A stretch of DNA of 64,000 nucleotides from JBFMFR01 sp040752025 (GCA_040752025.1 JBFMFR010000015.1:41564-105563); one strand, 5' to 3'; positions 43,362-51,954 are shown, counted from the first letter of the stretch. The notes: generated by a model from the letters alone, not told the origin. A program made the numbers and translations.

Positions 43362-44525
43362 TCACCTGGTGAGAGTTGATTGTACCAGGGCCAGGATGGA
43401 TTCGGCCACATGTTGGGCAAATTGGGCTGTGCCAGCAGGGGTCATATGTACGGCGCTGTTGGTAAACTCAGGATTGGCAACCGCATCCCACAGGTCAATG
43501 TAATGCCAGCCGTTCGATGCGCTTTTTTGCTGTAGTATCTGACGGTAATCGTCGTAAGCCCAGCGAGGATAGAAGAAATTGTAGCGGATGTGGCTATTGG
43601 CGCCGTGGCTGACGAACATGGGTTCGTTGATGATCAACACGGGTGTTTCTCCGGCGAGCTCTACGCCAGCAGCCAACACATCCAAGGCCAAGTCAGATGC
43701 TTGAAGATGCGGCGGCGTCAGGTTGTGGAAACTTTCATCAGCGGACAAATCCTCCTGGCGGGGAGTGTAGGTTTCCGGGATATCCTGGTCGATCCCGGTG
43801 GCGGCCCACATGACTCCATAGAATTGCAGGCGGAGCAGATCGGCCAGGGGGCGGCGCGCCCCGATAATGGTGCGATCCCACAGGCTGGGTGTCACCCATT
43901 CGGGAGCGTATGGATCAAGTTTGAGATTGTAGGTCTCGATCAGCTTCTTCACCGGTTCGGGGTTGTTTTGCAGGAGTGGAGGGAACAACTGTTTGTCATA
44001 GGGAAATGACTCCAGGGTTACCGGCCAGATGATCAGGTCAGGCTGGTAATCCTGGGCGAATGACAGGATCATTAAATCTTTGGTCAAGGACATCACCGGA
44101 TAACCCAGGTTGTAAGCGCGAACCTGTCTCCCATCGGGCAGTTGCAAATTCAAGTCGTTCAGGGATGAGGACAGGGTTTGCTCGACTGGCAGCAGAAATC
44201 CCCAGGTAGAGGAATCCCCGATCAGGATTACTCGATATTCACCGGTGGGTTTTTGCATACCCGATAACTGGTGTGAAGCGAACATGGCTTGCAGGTTGTA
44301 TAAGCTGAGGTTGTAGGATTGCTGAGGGTTCTCGCTGTAGGGCAGGCGCGCCCGGCCGGGGAAGATGTGATTATATGCAGAAATACGCCCCAGCTCAGGC
44401 AACGGGTAGCAGATGGCAAAGATCAGATTGGCAAGGATGAACAACACCAGGGCCTTGAGAACGACGTTGCGCAGAAAGCGCAGGGTGTTTGCATTCGTGG
44501 GGGAGGTTTGTAGGTTGAGGGACAT
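43362..44525 (-). CDS. Membrane-anchored SGNH/GDSL protein (DltD/AlgJ-like)
   Basis: A 387-residue protein from ATG 44525 (MSLNLQTSPTN); the frame is open further, but only as overlap with the MBOAT gene. One N-terminal helix (LKALVLFILANLIFAICYPL) anchors it, with the rest outside. The SGNH landmarks are VILIGDSSTWGFLL (nucleophile Ser) and a late NSAVHMTPAG (His kept, but the Asp of DxxH is not at the usual spot). PVTLESFPYDKQL and LIINEPMFVSH lie between. In Dlt and alginate systems such proteins work with the MBOAT enzyme in moving acyl groups to the polymer. It starts 38 bases after the MBOAT stop. Confidence 0.85.
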   Translation of the reverse strand: MSLNLQTSPTNANTLRFLRNVVLKALVLFILANLIFAICYPLPELGRISAYNHIFPGRARLPYSENPQQSYNLSLYNLQAMFASHQLSGMQKPTGEYRVILIGDSSTWGFLLPVEQTLSSSLNDLNLQLPDGRQVRAYNLGYPVMSLTKDLMILSFAQDYQPDLIIWPVTLESFPYDKQLFPPLLQNNPEPVKKLIETYNLKLDPYAPEWVTPSLWDRTIIGARRPLADLLRLQFYGVMWAATGIDQDIPETYTPRQEDLSADESFHNLTPPHLQASDLALDVLAAGVELAGETPVLIINEPMFVSHGANSHIRYNFFYPRWAYDDYRQILQQKSASNGWHYIDLWDAVANPEFTNSAVHMTPAGTAQFAQHVAESILALVQSTLTR

Positions 44526-44563
44526 GGTTGCCTGGAAAGGTAAACGCTCGAATCGTCCTGGAA

Positions 44564-46003
44564 CTAGAAGCCAATCAGCCGGTGGAGGAAGCTCCAGGAG
44601 GCGGCTGGATCGGGCAGCGCAAACCAAACCCAGCCCAGGGCAACGTAGTTGAAGGTAAGTAGCCAACCGCTACCTTGCAACAGCCTGTGCCAATTAGGGG
44701 GCACCTGTCTGGCAGCCAGGCGCGGGCGAGTCCAATCGGCCCAGCGGTTGTGGATGAAGAGGCCCAGCCCATGCCAAAGCCCCCAGATGGCAAAGTTCCA
44801 GGTGATCCCATGCCAGAGCCCGATCAGCAGCATGGTGGCTACCTGGCCCAACAGCACGATGACCCAGGCGGGGAGCGGCGAGGAGCGAGTGCGCAGCGCA
44901 CGCGTGAGCGGGTAGAAGAAATAAGCGCGAAACCACTGCGCCAGGGTGATGTGCCAGCTATTCCAAAAAGCGGTCAGATTTTGCTTGAGGTAAGGACGCT
45001 CGAAGTTCTCTGGCAGGCTGATGCCGAGCAATTTGCTGATGCCGAGGGCAATATCTGTGTAGCCACTGAAGTCGAAGTAGATGCGCAAGGTGTAAGCGTA
45101 CAGCAGGACCCAGGCCCAACCGGTCGAATTTACCTGGGAGGCGTTCTGGGCGCTCAGCGCCAACAATGCCAGGCTGTCGGCCAGGATGAATTTTTTGAAG
45201 ACGCCGAGCAGAATACGCTGGCTGCCGATCCGCCAGTGCTCGGGAAACGCTTGCGATTTTTCGAGCGCGATGGATTGGCGTAGTTCGGTGGCAAAGTGTT
45301 GGACACGGTCGATGGGGCCAGCAGTTTGCGCGGGGAAGAAGAGGGCATAGGTGATAAATTCGTGCAACGACAGGGGCGGCAGCTTGCCGGACTGGTCATC
45401 GCGCAGGGTGTGGAGCAGACGGAAGGCCAGGTAGGAGAAGCCCAACCAGGCAAGGTCGGCGCTGCTGGCGAAATCGGTGGATTGGCCGGCCGCGGCGCGC
45501 AAACCGGCGCTGGCACGCGCAGCGAGAGGCACGAATTTGAGGGTGATGAACAGGGCGAGGATCAGGAGGATGGATAAAATGGGATAGATGCGCGCACGAG
45601 GCAACAAGCGAGACGGAATAGCGAGCAGGGCGCCAGCTAAAGCCAGCACCAGGAGAATTTGCCAAAGGGCGGGCGGGCGAGAGGGGGTCAGGCAGCAAAA
45701 GGGAGCTGTGTAGCGGGTGATCCCGACCAGCAACACGACCCCCAGGATGATGGCAAAGCCGCTTGCCGCCTGGCGTGGATTTTGTCCGGCCGGGACCCGG
45801 GTAACTACCCAGGTGAAAGTGACCAGGAAGATCGAGGCGGTTGGTAACCAGAAATCCAGGTTGCGAATCGGGGTAGAGGGCTGGAGCCAGTAAATGGCGA
45901 TGAGACTAGCGGCGCACAAAACCCAGATGCGCCAACGAGCGGGAACCAACCAACCAGCCAGCCAGGCAAATATGGAGAAAACCAGGATTTGAGGAAGCGC
46001 CAT
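44564..46003 (-). CDS. MBOAT family O-acyltransferase (DltB/AlgI-like)
   Basis: A 479-residue membrane protein with about eleven helices. MBOAT core motifs: RIYFDFSGYTDIALGISKLL, NLTAFWNSWHITLAQWFRAYF and GLWHGITWNFAIWGLWHGLG, which holds the catalytic His. It carries an N-terminal block of several helices, as AlgI and DltB do. These enzymes take an acyl group from a cytoplasmic donor and pass it across the membrane to a surface acceptor. The ATG touches the stop of the microprotein gene (TAG-ATG), so the two are translationally coupled. The acceptor polymer is not known. Confidence 0.94.
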   Translation of the reverse strand: MALPQILVFSIFAWLAGWLVPARWRIWVLCAASLIAIYWLQPSTPIRNLDFWLPTASIFLVTFTWVVTRVPAGQNPRQAASGFAIILGVVLLVGITRYTAPFCCLTPSRPPALWQILLVLALAGALLAIPSRLLPRARIYPILSILLILALFITLKFVPLAARASAGLRAAAGQSTDFASSADLAWLGFSYLAFRLLHTLRDDQSGKLPPLSLHEFITYALFFPAQTAGPIDRVQHFATELRQSIALEKSQAFPEHWRIGSQRILLGVFKKFILADSLALLALSAQNASQVNSTGWAWVLLYAYTLRIYFDFSGYTDIALGISKLLGISLPENFERPYLKQNLTAFWNSWHITLAQWFRAYFFYPLTRALRTRSSPLPAWVIVLLGQVATMLLIGLWHGITWNFAIWGLWHGLGLFIHNRWADWTRPRLAARQVPPNWHRLLQGSGWLLTFNYVALGWVWFALPDPAASWSFLHRLIGF

Positions 46004-46129
46004 CTAAAAACCCTGATAGATCCACTGCGGTGACTGGTCAGCGGTCAGGATGATCAGGGCGATCAGCAGCAGGCAGAGCAGGAGGGCGTACAGGTTTTCG
46101 AGGCAGATAAGTTTGCGAAGCGCTTTCAT
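46004..46129 (-). CDS. 41-residue DltX-like membrane microprotein
   Basis: Read directly from the minus strand: ATG 46129 to TAG 46004. The N-terminus is basic (MKALRKLICLENLY), followed by one helix (ALLLCLLLIALIILT), then ADQSPQ and a C-terminal WIYQGF. GGATGGAACCCAT lies upstream of the ATG. This matches the size, topology and C-terminus of Firmicutes DltX, whose last residues follow an aromatic-x-Tyr-x-x-Phe pattern (FIYNEF-like as I recall), with the Tyr proposed to take part in acyl transfer. Position next to the MBOAT gene, without any gap, supports a real gene. Annotation pipelines could miss it because of length. Confidence 0.82.
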   Translation of the reverse strand: MKALRKLICLENLYALLLCLLLIALIILTADQSPQWIYQGF

Positions 46130-46145
46130 ATGGGTTCCATCCGGT

Positions 46146-46550
46146 TCATCGATATCCGCACATGCGCCATTCGCCTCCTTCATTGACTGCCAGGTAAATG
46201 CGTTCCTGTAGATCGATCACCAAATCTTCGGCGCCGTAGCTGGCAATGATTTTGCCGGTGCAGGCTACGAGAGTGTCTTCACCGTCTTTGCCGCTTTCTT
46301 TGCACGACAGATTTTCCAGAACAACTTTGACCGCAGCGAAGGAGTCATACTCCAGCCTGGCCTGGGACTCCCAGGCGGCGCAAGACAGGTTGATCATCTG
46401 ATTGGCGTCTTTCGTTTCCAGAGCACGCAGGTAAGCCTGGATGGCTGCCGGTGCAGATTGACTGGTAGAAGCGCCATTACAGGCAGATAATATGGCCCCG
46501 AACAGGAAGCAGGCCATCCCGCAAAGCAAAATAGTAAATTTATGCATCAT
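46146..46550 (-). CDS. Small lipoprotein of unknown function
   Basis: A 134-residue protein from ATG 46550 (MMHKFTILLC), with AGGAA upstream. It has a lipoprotein signal with lipobox ILSAC. After a Ser/Ala linker it resembles DUF4878/NTF2-like lipoproteins: IQAYLRALETKDANQMINL, then a beta-rich part (LACTGKIIASYGAEDLVIDL) and final EWRMCGYR. Four Cys in the mature part may form disulfides. First gene of the acylation cassette; 16 bases separate it from the microprotein. Role in that system is unknown. Confidence 0.8.
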   Translation of the reverse strand: MMHKFTILLCGMACFLFGAILSACNGASTSQSAPAAIQAYLRALETKDANQMINLSCAAWESQARLEYDSFAAVKVVLENLSCKESGKDGEDTLVACTGKIIASYGAEDLVIDLQERIYLAVNEGGEWRMCGYR

Positions 46551-46586
46551 ATGCGTTCCTTTCAATGTGCGAACAGCGCGGCGGTA

Positions 46587-46595
46587 ATTTTACCA
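46587..46595 (-). promoter_or_regulatory. Extended -10 promoter of the acylation cassette
   Basis: Minus strand TGG-TAAAAT (46595-46587), 36 bases upstream of the lipoprotein ATG. No -35 match of note. Confidence 0.6.
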
Positions 46596-46700
46596 AGAAT
46601 GTTCCAGCGCGGAAGGAAAATGTTCAGGCCCAGTTGAAAACAGGGTAAAATGTATGTGGCGCACATTAGCAGGTTTTTTTTACAGCAAAGGAGGATTGCT

Positions 46701-47246
46701 ATGGCTACCTTTATCCAGATCCTGTTGGGGATTGCTATACTGGTGGCAGGCCGAAAGTTGTTCTGGCTGTTCGTAGCTGCAGTGGGTTTTGCGGTGGGGA
46801 TTGTCCTGGCGGGATTCCTGTTCCCCAACCAAAGTGATCTCATACAGTTGATCATCGCCCTGGCATGCGGCGCGGTGGGGGCAGTGTTGGCTTTGTTCCT
46901 ACAGCAACTGGCGATTGGACTGGCTGGTTTTTTGGTTGGCGGCTATGCGTTCGTATCTTTGTTGCATCTGATCGGGCTGCAACTGCCCAACTGGCTTCCT
47001 TTCATTATCGGCGGTTTGATCGGCGCAGCTTTGCTGGCGATTTTGTTCGATTGGGCGATCATGACCCTTTCTTCTTTGGCGGGGGCGGGCTTGTTGGTGC
47101 AGGCGGTCGGAATTGCTGAAGGATTGCAGATGGTTGTGTTTATTGTGCTGTTTATTGTTGGATTTGCGATTCAATTGGGAGTCAGGCAGGCTGAGAAATC
47201 CAGACAGCCCAAGACAACTGCTCCTGATAAAGCGGTCAAGGTATGA
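46701..47246 (+). CDS. DUF4203/TMEM198-like membrane protein
   Basis: 181 residues from ATG 46701 (MATFIQILLGIAIL), which follows AAAGGAGGATTGCT; a start at 46650 would lack such a site. Seven or so hydrophobic segments make up nearly the whole protein (LFWLFVAAVGFAVGIVLAG, LIQLIIALACGAVGAVLALF, LPFIIGGLIGAALLAILF), and the C-terminal 20 residues are basic and hydrophilic. The glycine-rich helices resemble DUF4203 proteins, function unknown. It is divergent from the acylation cassette and 30 bases before the Rieske oxygenase. Confidence 0.82.
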   Translation: MATFIQILLGIAILVAGRKLFWLFVAAVGFAVGIVLAGFLFPNQSDLIQLIIALACGAVGAVLALFLQQLAIGLAGFLVGGYAFVSLLHLIGLQLPNWLPFIIGGLIGAALLAILFDWAIMTLSSLAGAGLLVQAVGIAEGLQMVVFIVLFIVGFAIQLGVRQAEKSRQPKTTAPDKAVKV

Positions 47247-47276
47247 GATGCACAATCCTGTTGGTGGAGAATCTGA

Positions 47277-48254
47277 ATGATACCTGATCAGTGGTACGTG
47301 GTCTTGGAGTCGAGCGAGATTAAAGCGGGCAAGCCATTTGGCGTGAAACGCATGGGGGAGCAACTGGTTTTTTGGCGAGACGAGCAGGGAAAGGTTCACT
47401 GCTTGCGGGATGTATGCCCTCACCGGGGCGTGGCGTTGAGCAAGGGCAAAGTGTTGGATAGCCAGTTACAGTGCCCTTTCCACGGCTTCGAATTTGATGG
47501 AAGCGGACAGTGTTGTAAAGTGCCTGCCAATGGGATCAATGCTCCACTCCCAAAGCAGATCAAGGCGCACAGTTATCCGACTTATGAAGAACATGGTTTT
47601 ATTTTCATCTGGTGGGGAGACGGAACCAGCGAACGGACATCTCCGCGCTTTTTCGATGACCTGGATGGTCTGTTCTACACACCCGGGCACGATGAATGGA
47701 AGACGCACTACTCGCGGGTGATCGAGAATCAATTAGATGTGGCGCACCTGCCTTTTGTGCACGCGAACAGCATCGGTCGAGGAGATCGTACACTGGTGGA
47801 TGGCCCGCTAACGATCTGGGAAGACGAAGATCGCTTCAAAGTTTACGTTTTCAATCGAGCCGATGACGGCACACCGCCGCGCAAACCGGATGATCTATCT
47901 GTCCCGGATGTCCCCTTCCACCTGGATTTTATTTTCCCAAACCTGTGGCAGAACCACATCAGCGAGCAGGTGCGGATCGTTGTGGCCTTTGTGCCTGTGG
48001 ACGATGAGCACACGCGGGTTTACCTGCGTTTCTACCAATCTTTCATGAAGCTGCCGATTCTACGAACTATCGTAGGGTGGCTGTCGATGCCAGGCAATCT
48101 GTATATCCTGCACCAGGATAGGGGCGTCGTTCAGACGCATGTGCCCAAGCGCAGCGAGTTGAAGATGGGCGAGAAGCTCATCCAGGCCGACCGTTCAATC
48201 GTGCACTACCGGAAGCGACGGCAGGCGCTCATCGATAGGGCTACTGAAAAATAG
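47277..48254 (+). CDS. Rieske non-heme iron oxygenase (alpha-subunit type)
   Basis: A 325-residue oxygenase. The Rieske [2Fe-2S] site is visible as RDVCPHRGVALSKG and LQCPFHGFEFDGSG (Cys-x-His and Cys-x-x-His). The mononuclear iron site is suggested by ENQLDVAHLPFVHANSIG (two His), as in the VanA/PaO-like group. About 60 fewer residues than typical ring-hydroxylating oxygenases, and no beta subunit nearby, so it probably works as a homomer with a separate reductase. Substrate unknown. The C-terminal helix ends in basic residues. A terminator follows (48292-48325), which separates it from the cytochrome operon. Confidence 0.92.
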   Translation: MIPDQWYVVLESSEIKAGKPFGVKRMGEQLVFWRDEQGKVHCLRDVCPHRGVALSKGKVLDSQLQCPFHGFEFDGSGQCCKVPANGINAPLPKQIKAHSYPTYEEHGFIFIWWGDGTSERTSPRFFDDLDGLFYTPGHDEWKTHYSRVIENQLDVAHLPFVHANSIGRGDRTLVDGPLTIWEDEDRFKVYVFNRADDGTPPRKPDDLSVPDVPFHLDFIFPNLWQNHISEQVRIVVAFVPVDDEHTRVYLRFYQSFMKLPILRTIVGWLSMPGNLYILHQDRGVVQTHVPKRSELKMGEKLIQADRSIVHYRKRRQALIDRATEK

Positions 48255-48291
48255 GCGAACGCTGGCTAACAGCGATGTGCTCCCACACCCT

Positions 48292-48325
48292 TTTGCGCCA
48301 GGTATATCCCTGGCGCAAAGTTTTT
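48292..48325 (+). terminator. Terminator after the Rieske oxygenase
   Basis: An 11-bp perfect stem (48292-48302 with 48309-48319), 6-base loop, then TTTTT (48321-48325). Confidence 0.88.
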
Positions 48326-48478
48326 AGCAACACTGGGCCGGTTCGCGGGAAGATCACAGGCCGGGAAATTCACAGGATGTTCATATCTCTTCTATACGAT
48401 CTTCACAGCCTGAAGCTATACTCACACAAGCTTTGAGGCCACAACTGGCATCAAGCAACCATTCAGGAGGTAGCGGTT

Positions 48479-49879
48479 ATGAGCGAAGTGACGGAAGATG
48501 GCGCGAAAGTGAGCATGCTGGGAAGGATTATGAAAGCCCTGGCACCTTCGAGCTTGCCTGAGGATGACCGGGGAAGGATGCGCATGGTGGTCGATAACCT
48601 GGTGCTGCACTTGCATCCGACGAAGGTGCCAGTGAGCACTTTGCGCTGGACATACACCTGGGGGTTGGGCGGTCTATCTGCAATGCTGTTGATGGTGCTG
48701 GTGTTGACGGGTATTTTCCTGGAGATGAATTACACGCCTGATCCATCTCGGGCTTACCTGGATATCCTGGCCCTGCGCACGAACACCTGGTTCGGTGATC
48801 TGCTGCGGAATATCCACCACTGGTCGGCTAACTTGCTGGTGGTCAGCGTGGCCTTGCATTTGCTGCGGGTATTTCTGACAGGGGGGTACCGCCCACCGCG
48901 TGAGGTGAACTGGATTGTAGGGCTGGTGATGTTGTTACTGGTTTTGGGGGCAAACTTCACCGGTTACCTGCTGCCCTGGGACCAACTGGCTTTCTGGGCG
49001 ATTACGGTCGGGACCAGCATCTTGAGCTATATCCCGCTGGTCGGGGATGCGTTGAGCCGCTTACTGCTGGGCGGGCCAGAAGTGGGAGCAGCCACGCTGC
49101 TCAATTTCTATGCTCTGCACATCAGCTTTATCCCGGTGGGGATTGTGATGCTCATGTCGCTGCATTTCTGGCGTGTGCGAAAAGATGGGGGCCTGACGAT
49201 CCCGAAAAAGTTGGATGGCGTGGAAGATGGGCGGGTTGAGCGTGTGACCACGATCCCCCACCTGGTGCGGCGCGAAATGGTTTTTGCGGTTGCCTGGCTG
49301 GCGCTCTTGCTGGTTTGGTCGATGGCTGTGCCGGCCCCGCTGGAGGGAATTGCCAACCCAGACCTCAGCCCTAACCCGGCTAAAGCGCCCTGGTATTTCC
49401 TGGGTATCCAGGAGTTGTTACTGCACTTCCATCCCCTGGTAGGGGCGGTGATCATTCCGGCGATTGCACTGGGCGCGCTTTTCATGCTGCCTTTCTACGA
49501 TTTCCAGATGGAGAGCGTGGGCGTGTACTTCCGCTCTCGCCGAGGGCTTTATCTGAGCCTGCTAGCGGTGGGGCTGGGGCTGCTACTGGTGCCAGCCTGG
49601 GTGGTATTGGACGAGTTTGTGCTCAATTGGTCGGCCTGGCTGCCGGATTGGCCCAGTTTGATTTCGAATGGGGTGATCCCGCTGGTGATCGCACTGGCAG
49701 GCCTGTGGAGCCTGGACCGGCTTGCCTGGAGGGGCTTCCGGGCGAGGAGCGAGGAACGAATCCTGTTCCTGTTTCTTTTTTTACTGATCACTTTGATCGT
49801 GTTGACAGTTATCGGTATTTTCTTCCGGGGACCTGGAATGAGCCTGTATTGGCCCTGGCAGATGCCGGTTGCGCATTGA
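48479..49879 (+). CDS. Cytochrome b of a Rieske/cytochrome b complex
   Basis: A 466-residue full-length cytochrome b (fused b6 plus subunit IV type) with about nine helices. Heme ligand His pairs sit in NIHHWSANLLVVSVALHLLR and YALHISFIPVGIVMLMSLHF. GGYRPPREVNW and GANFTGYLLPWDQLAFWA are classical. The quinol site loop reads APWYFLGIQELL (in place of PEWY). It oxidises quinol and passes electrons to the Rieske protein encoded next, with proton release. AGGAGG precedes the ATG. First gene of a three-gene operon. Confidence 0.94.
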   Translation: MSEVTEDGAKVSMLGRIMKALAPSSLPEDDRGRMRMVVDNLVLHLHPTKVPVSTLRWTYTWGLGGLSAMLLMVLVLTGIFLEMNYTPDPSRAYLDILALRTNTWFGDLLRNIHHWSANLLVVSVALHLLRVFLTGGYRPPREVNWIVGLVMLLLVLGANFTGYLLPWDQLAFWAITVGTSILSYIPLVGDALSRLLLGGPEVGAATLLNFYALHISFIPVGIVMLMSLHFWRVRKDGGLTIPKKLDGVEDGRVERVTTIPHLVRREMVFAVAWLALLLVWSMAVPAPLEGIANPDLSPNPAKAPWYFLGIQELLLHFHPLVGAVIIPAIALGALFMLPFYDFQMESVGVYFRSRRGLYLSLLAVGLGLLLVPAWVVLDEFVLNWSAWLPDWPSLISNGVIPLVIALAGLWSLDRLAWRGFRARSEERILFLFLFLLITLIVLTVIGIFFRGPGMSLYWPWQMPVAH

Positions 49880-49909
49880 TGAAAACGGGCAATGTTTTTG
49901 GAGGTAAGC

Positions 49910-50422
49910 ATGTCGAAAGATAACCAGGCTGGCGCTGCCGGCAAAGAAGAGAAGAAAGTTACGCGGCGTGACGCGTTGAAGACCATCTGGGTGGGCCTGG
50001 GCGGCCTGGCTATCCTGGAACTAGGCGGATTATCCCTGGCTTACATGCAGCCACGCCTGACAGAGGGTGAATTTGGAGGTGTGATTACGGCGGGCGCTGT
50101 GGATGAATTTCCTCCTTCTTCTGTCACTTATGTGCCAAACGGGCGATTCTATCTATCCCGTTTGCAAGATGGCGGTTTCCTGGCGATCCACCAACGCTGT
50201 ACGCACCTGGGGTGTAACGTGCCCTGGGACCAGACGCAAGGGGCGTTTGTCTGCCCATGCCATAATTCTCAATTCGCGCCCACGGGCGATGTGCTCAACC
50301 CGCCCGCGCCGCGTCCGCTGGACTTATTCGCAGTGCAGATCGTAGATGGGATGGTGATGGTGGATACTGGCAAGACGATCTCGCGCCAGAATTTCGAAAC
50401 TGAGCAGGTGGTGTACGCATGA
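49910..50422 (+). CDS. Rieske iron-sulfur protein of the cytochrome b complex
   Basis: 170 residues from ATG 49910 (MSKDNQAGAAG), which follows GGAGG; a start at 49892 has no ribosome site. A twin-arginine motif (VTRRDALKTIW) precedes one membrane anchor (VGLGGLAILELGGLSLAY). The Rieske cluster box is CTHLGCNV and CPCHNSQFAPTG. It carries electrons from quinol at the cytochrome b site to the cytochrome c protein. Its TGA overlaps the start of the cytochrome c gene (ATGA). Confidence 0.95.
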   Translation: MSKDNQAGAAGKEEKKVTRRDALKTIWVGLGGLAILELGGLSLAYMQPRLTEGEFGGVITAGAVDEFPPSSVTYVPNGRFYLSRLQDGGFLAIHQRCTHLGCNVPWDQTQGAFVCPCHNSQFAPTGDVLNPPAPRPLDLFAVQIVDGMVMVDTGKTISRQNFETEQVVYA

Positions 50423-51894
50423 AGAAACAAATCATAAATCCAAGGGTAATCGAGTACTTTTTTGGAATCCTGGCAACGGGGGCGATTGCGCTGGGCCTGT
50501 TCTTGTACGCCTGGGACGAACCGACGCGGATTGCTTTGGCCCAGCAAGATCAGTTGTACGCGGACCTGGATGGAGCCATGACACTGTATGCAGAGAATTG
50601 TTCGGTATGCCATGGTGCGGCTGGAGAGGGGATTGGCTCAACACCGGCGATCGACAACCCGGCGCTGCGCGAAACAGATTACGACATACTGGCGAAGATC
50701 ATCGAGCGAGGTCTGTTTAACACAGCCATGCCAGCCTGGAGCCAGAGGGACGGTGGGCCTCTCAACGATTACCAGATCGGCGAGCTCGTCACGTTAGTTC
50801 AATATGGTGACTGGGAGCAGGCTCAGGAACGGGTGGTGAACCTCGGCCTGGCCCCACGAATCCCTTTTACAGTCGAGCCTGATGCGGCTTTGTTGGAGCA
50901 GGTGGCGACCTTACCTGATGGCAACACGCTGGTAAGAGGGCTGCAACTCTACAGCCAGGAATGCGTGGCCTGCCACGGGGCAGATGGATTGGGAACTACG
51001 CTGGCGCCAGCGCTAAACGATGTGGCTGTGCGCGAGAAATCGCAGGATGAACTGGCGCGTATTATTCTCAACGGAGTCTCGGGTACACTGATGGCGCCCT
51101 GGGAAAACACGCTATCGGAAGATGATCTTAATGCGTTGATCACGCTGATCGTACAGTGGGAACGTGTGCCGGCCGGGTCGGTGCCTGCGCCAGAGCGCCC
51201 AATCCTGGTGACGGAAGAAAGCCTGGCGTTAGGATCGACACTGTACACCAATTCTTGTGCGCACTGTCACGGCCCAGAAGGGCAAGGCACGCAGCGCGCG
51301 CCAGCGCTGAATGTGAAGGGTTTTCTGACGGATACAAACGACGCGGCTATCGAGCAGATCATTACCCTGGGAGTACCTGGGACCGCCATGCCGGCCTGGG
51401 GAGACCGGATGAGCGAGGCTGAAATTCAAGCCCTGGTTGGACTCATCCGTTCCTGGGAGCCAAATGCCCCCGAAGTCGCTGAGCCGGCACGCGGCGGCGG
51501 GCCCTGGTGGCAAGCGGGTGGCACCACAACCCCTGGCGGCGGCAAGGGTGGCGGACCCGCCTGGATGCAGAATGGCACGGGCGGCGGCGGCCGGGGCAGG
51601 AATGCTCTGCCGAGCGGCGGCACGAACCAGGATACAGTGACACAATCTGACCAACTCAATAAGGCTCAAGGTACAGGCACGGCTGCCCTTGGCGGGGGAG
51701 CGAAGCAGGGATCGGGTACTCAAGGCGAGCAAACCGGGCAGGGCCCGCCGTGGGGGCAGCAACAAGCTGCTACTGGATGGTGGGAGCAAATCGACTGGCT
51801 GGCAGTGGGCATGATCGGCCTGAGCCTGTCGATCCCGCTGATCCTGGTTGGCCTGGCGGTTACGAAACTGCGCCAACTGGCATCTGTGCCGTAG
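50419..51894 (+). CDS. Triheme cytochrome c with glycine-rich region and C-terminal anchor
   Basis: A 491-residue protein. An N-terminal membrane helix (residues about 12-32) is followed by three mono-heme cytochrome c domains: CSVCH at 61-65, CVACH at 182-186 and CAHCH at 280-284, each with a likely axial Met (NTAMPAW, GTLMAPW, GTAMPAW). Residues about 355-440 are low-complexity Gly/Gln/Thr/Ala with no Cys. A second helix (WLAVGMIGLSLSIPLILVGLA) lies near the C-terminus. It is the terminal electron acceptor of the Rieske/cytochrome b complex, probably passing electrons to a terminal oxidase or soluble carrier. A terminator follows. Confidence 0.93.
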   Translation: MKKQIINPRVIEYFFGILATGAIALGLFLYAWDEPTRIALAQQDQLYADLDGAMTLYAENCSVCHGAAGEGIGSTPAIDNPALRETDYDILAKIIERGLFNTAMPAWSQRDGGPLNDYQIGELVTLVQYGDWEQAQERVVNLGLAPRIPFTVEPDAALLEQVATLPDGNTLVRGLQLYSQECVACHGADGLGTTLAPALNDVAVREKSQDELARIILNGVSGTLMAPWENTLSEDDLNALITLIVQWERVPAGSVPAPERPILVTEESLALGSTLYTNSCAHCHGPEGQGTQRAPALNVKGFLTDTNDAAIEQIITLGVPGTAMPAWGDRMSEAEIQALVGLIRSWEPNAPEVAEPARGGGPWWQAGGTTTPGGGKGGGPAWMQNGTGGGGRGRNALPSGGTNQDTVTQSDQLNKAQGTGTAALGGGAKQGSGTQGEQTGQGPPWGQQQAATGWWEQIDWLAVGMIGLSLSIPLILVGLAVTKLRQLASVP

Positions 51895-51918
51895 GAAACT
51901 GATACCGAGCATTTTACC

Positions 51919-51954
51919 AGCCCCCTGGGATCCCTGAGGGGGCTTTGGTGTTTT
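51919..51954 (+). terminator. Terminator of the cytochrome operon
   Basis: An 8-bp stem AGCCCCCT (51919-51926) with AGGGGGCT (51937-51944), then TTGGTGTTTT. Confidence 0.82.

Noticed and set aside
44564..44666. Longer N-terminus for the membrane SGNH protein (start 44666)
   Set aside because: That extension overlaps the end of the MBOAT gene and has no family-like sequence; ATG 44525 precedes the membrane anchor properly.
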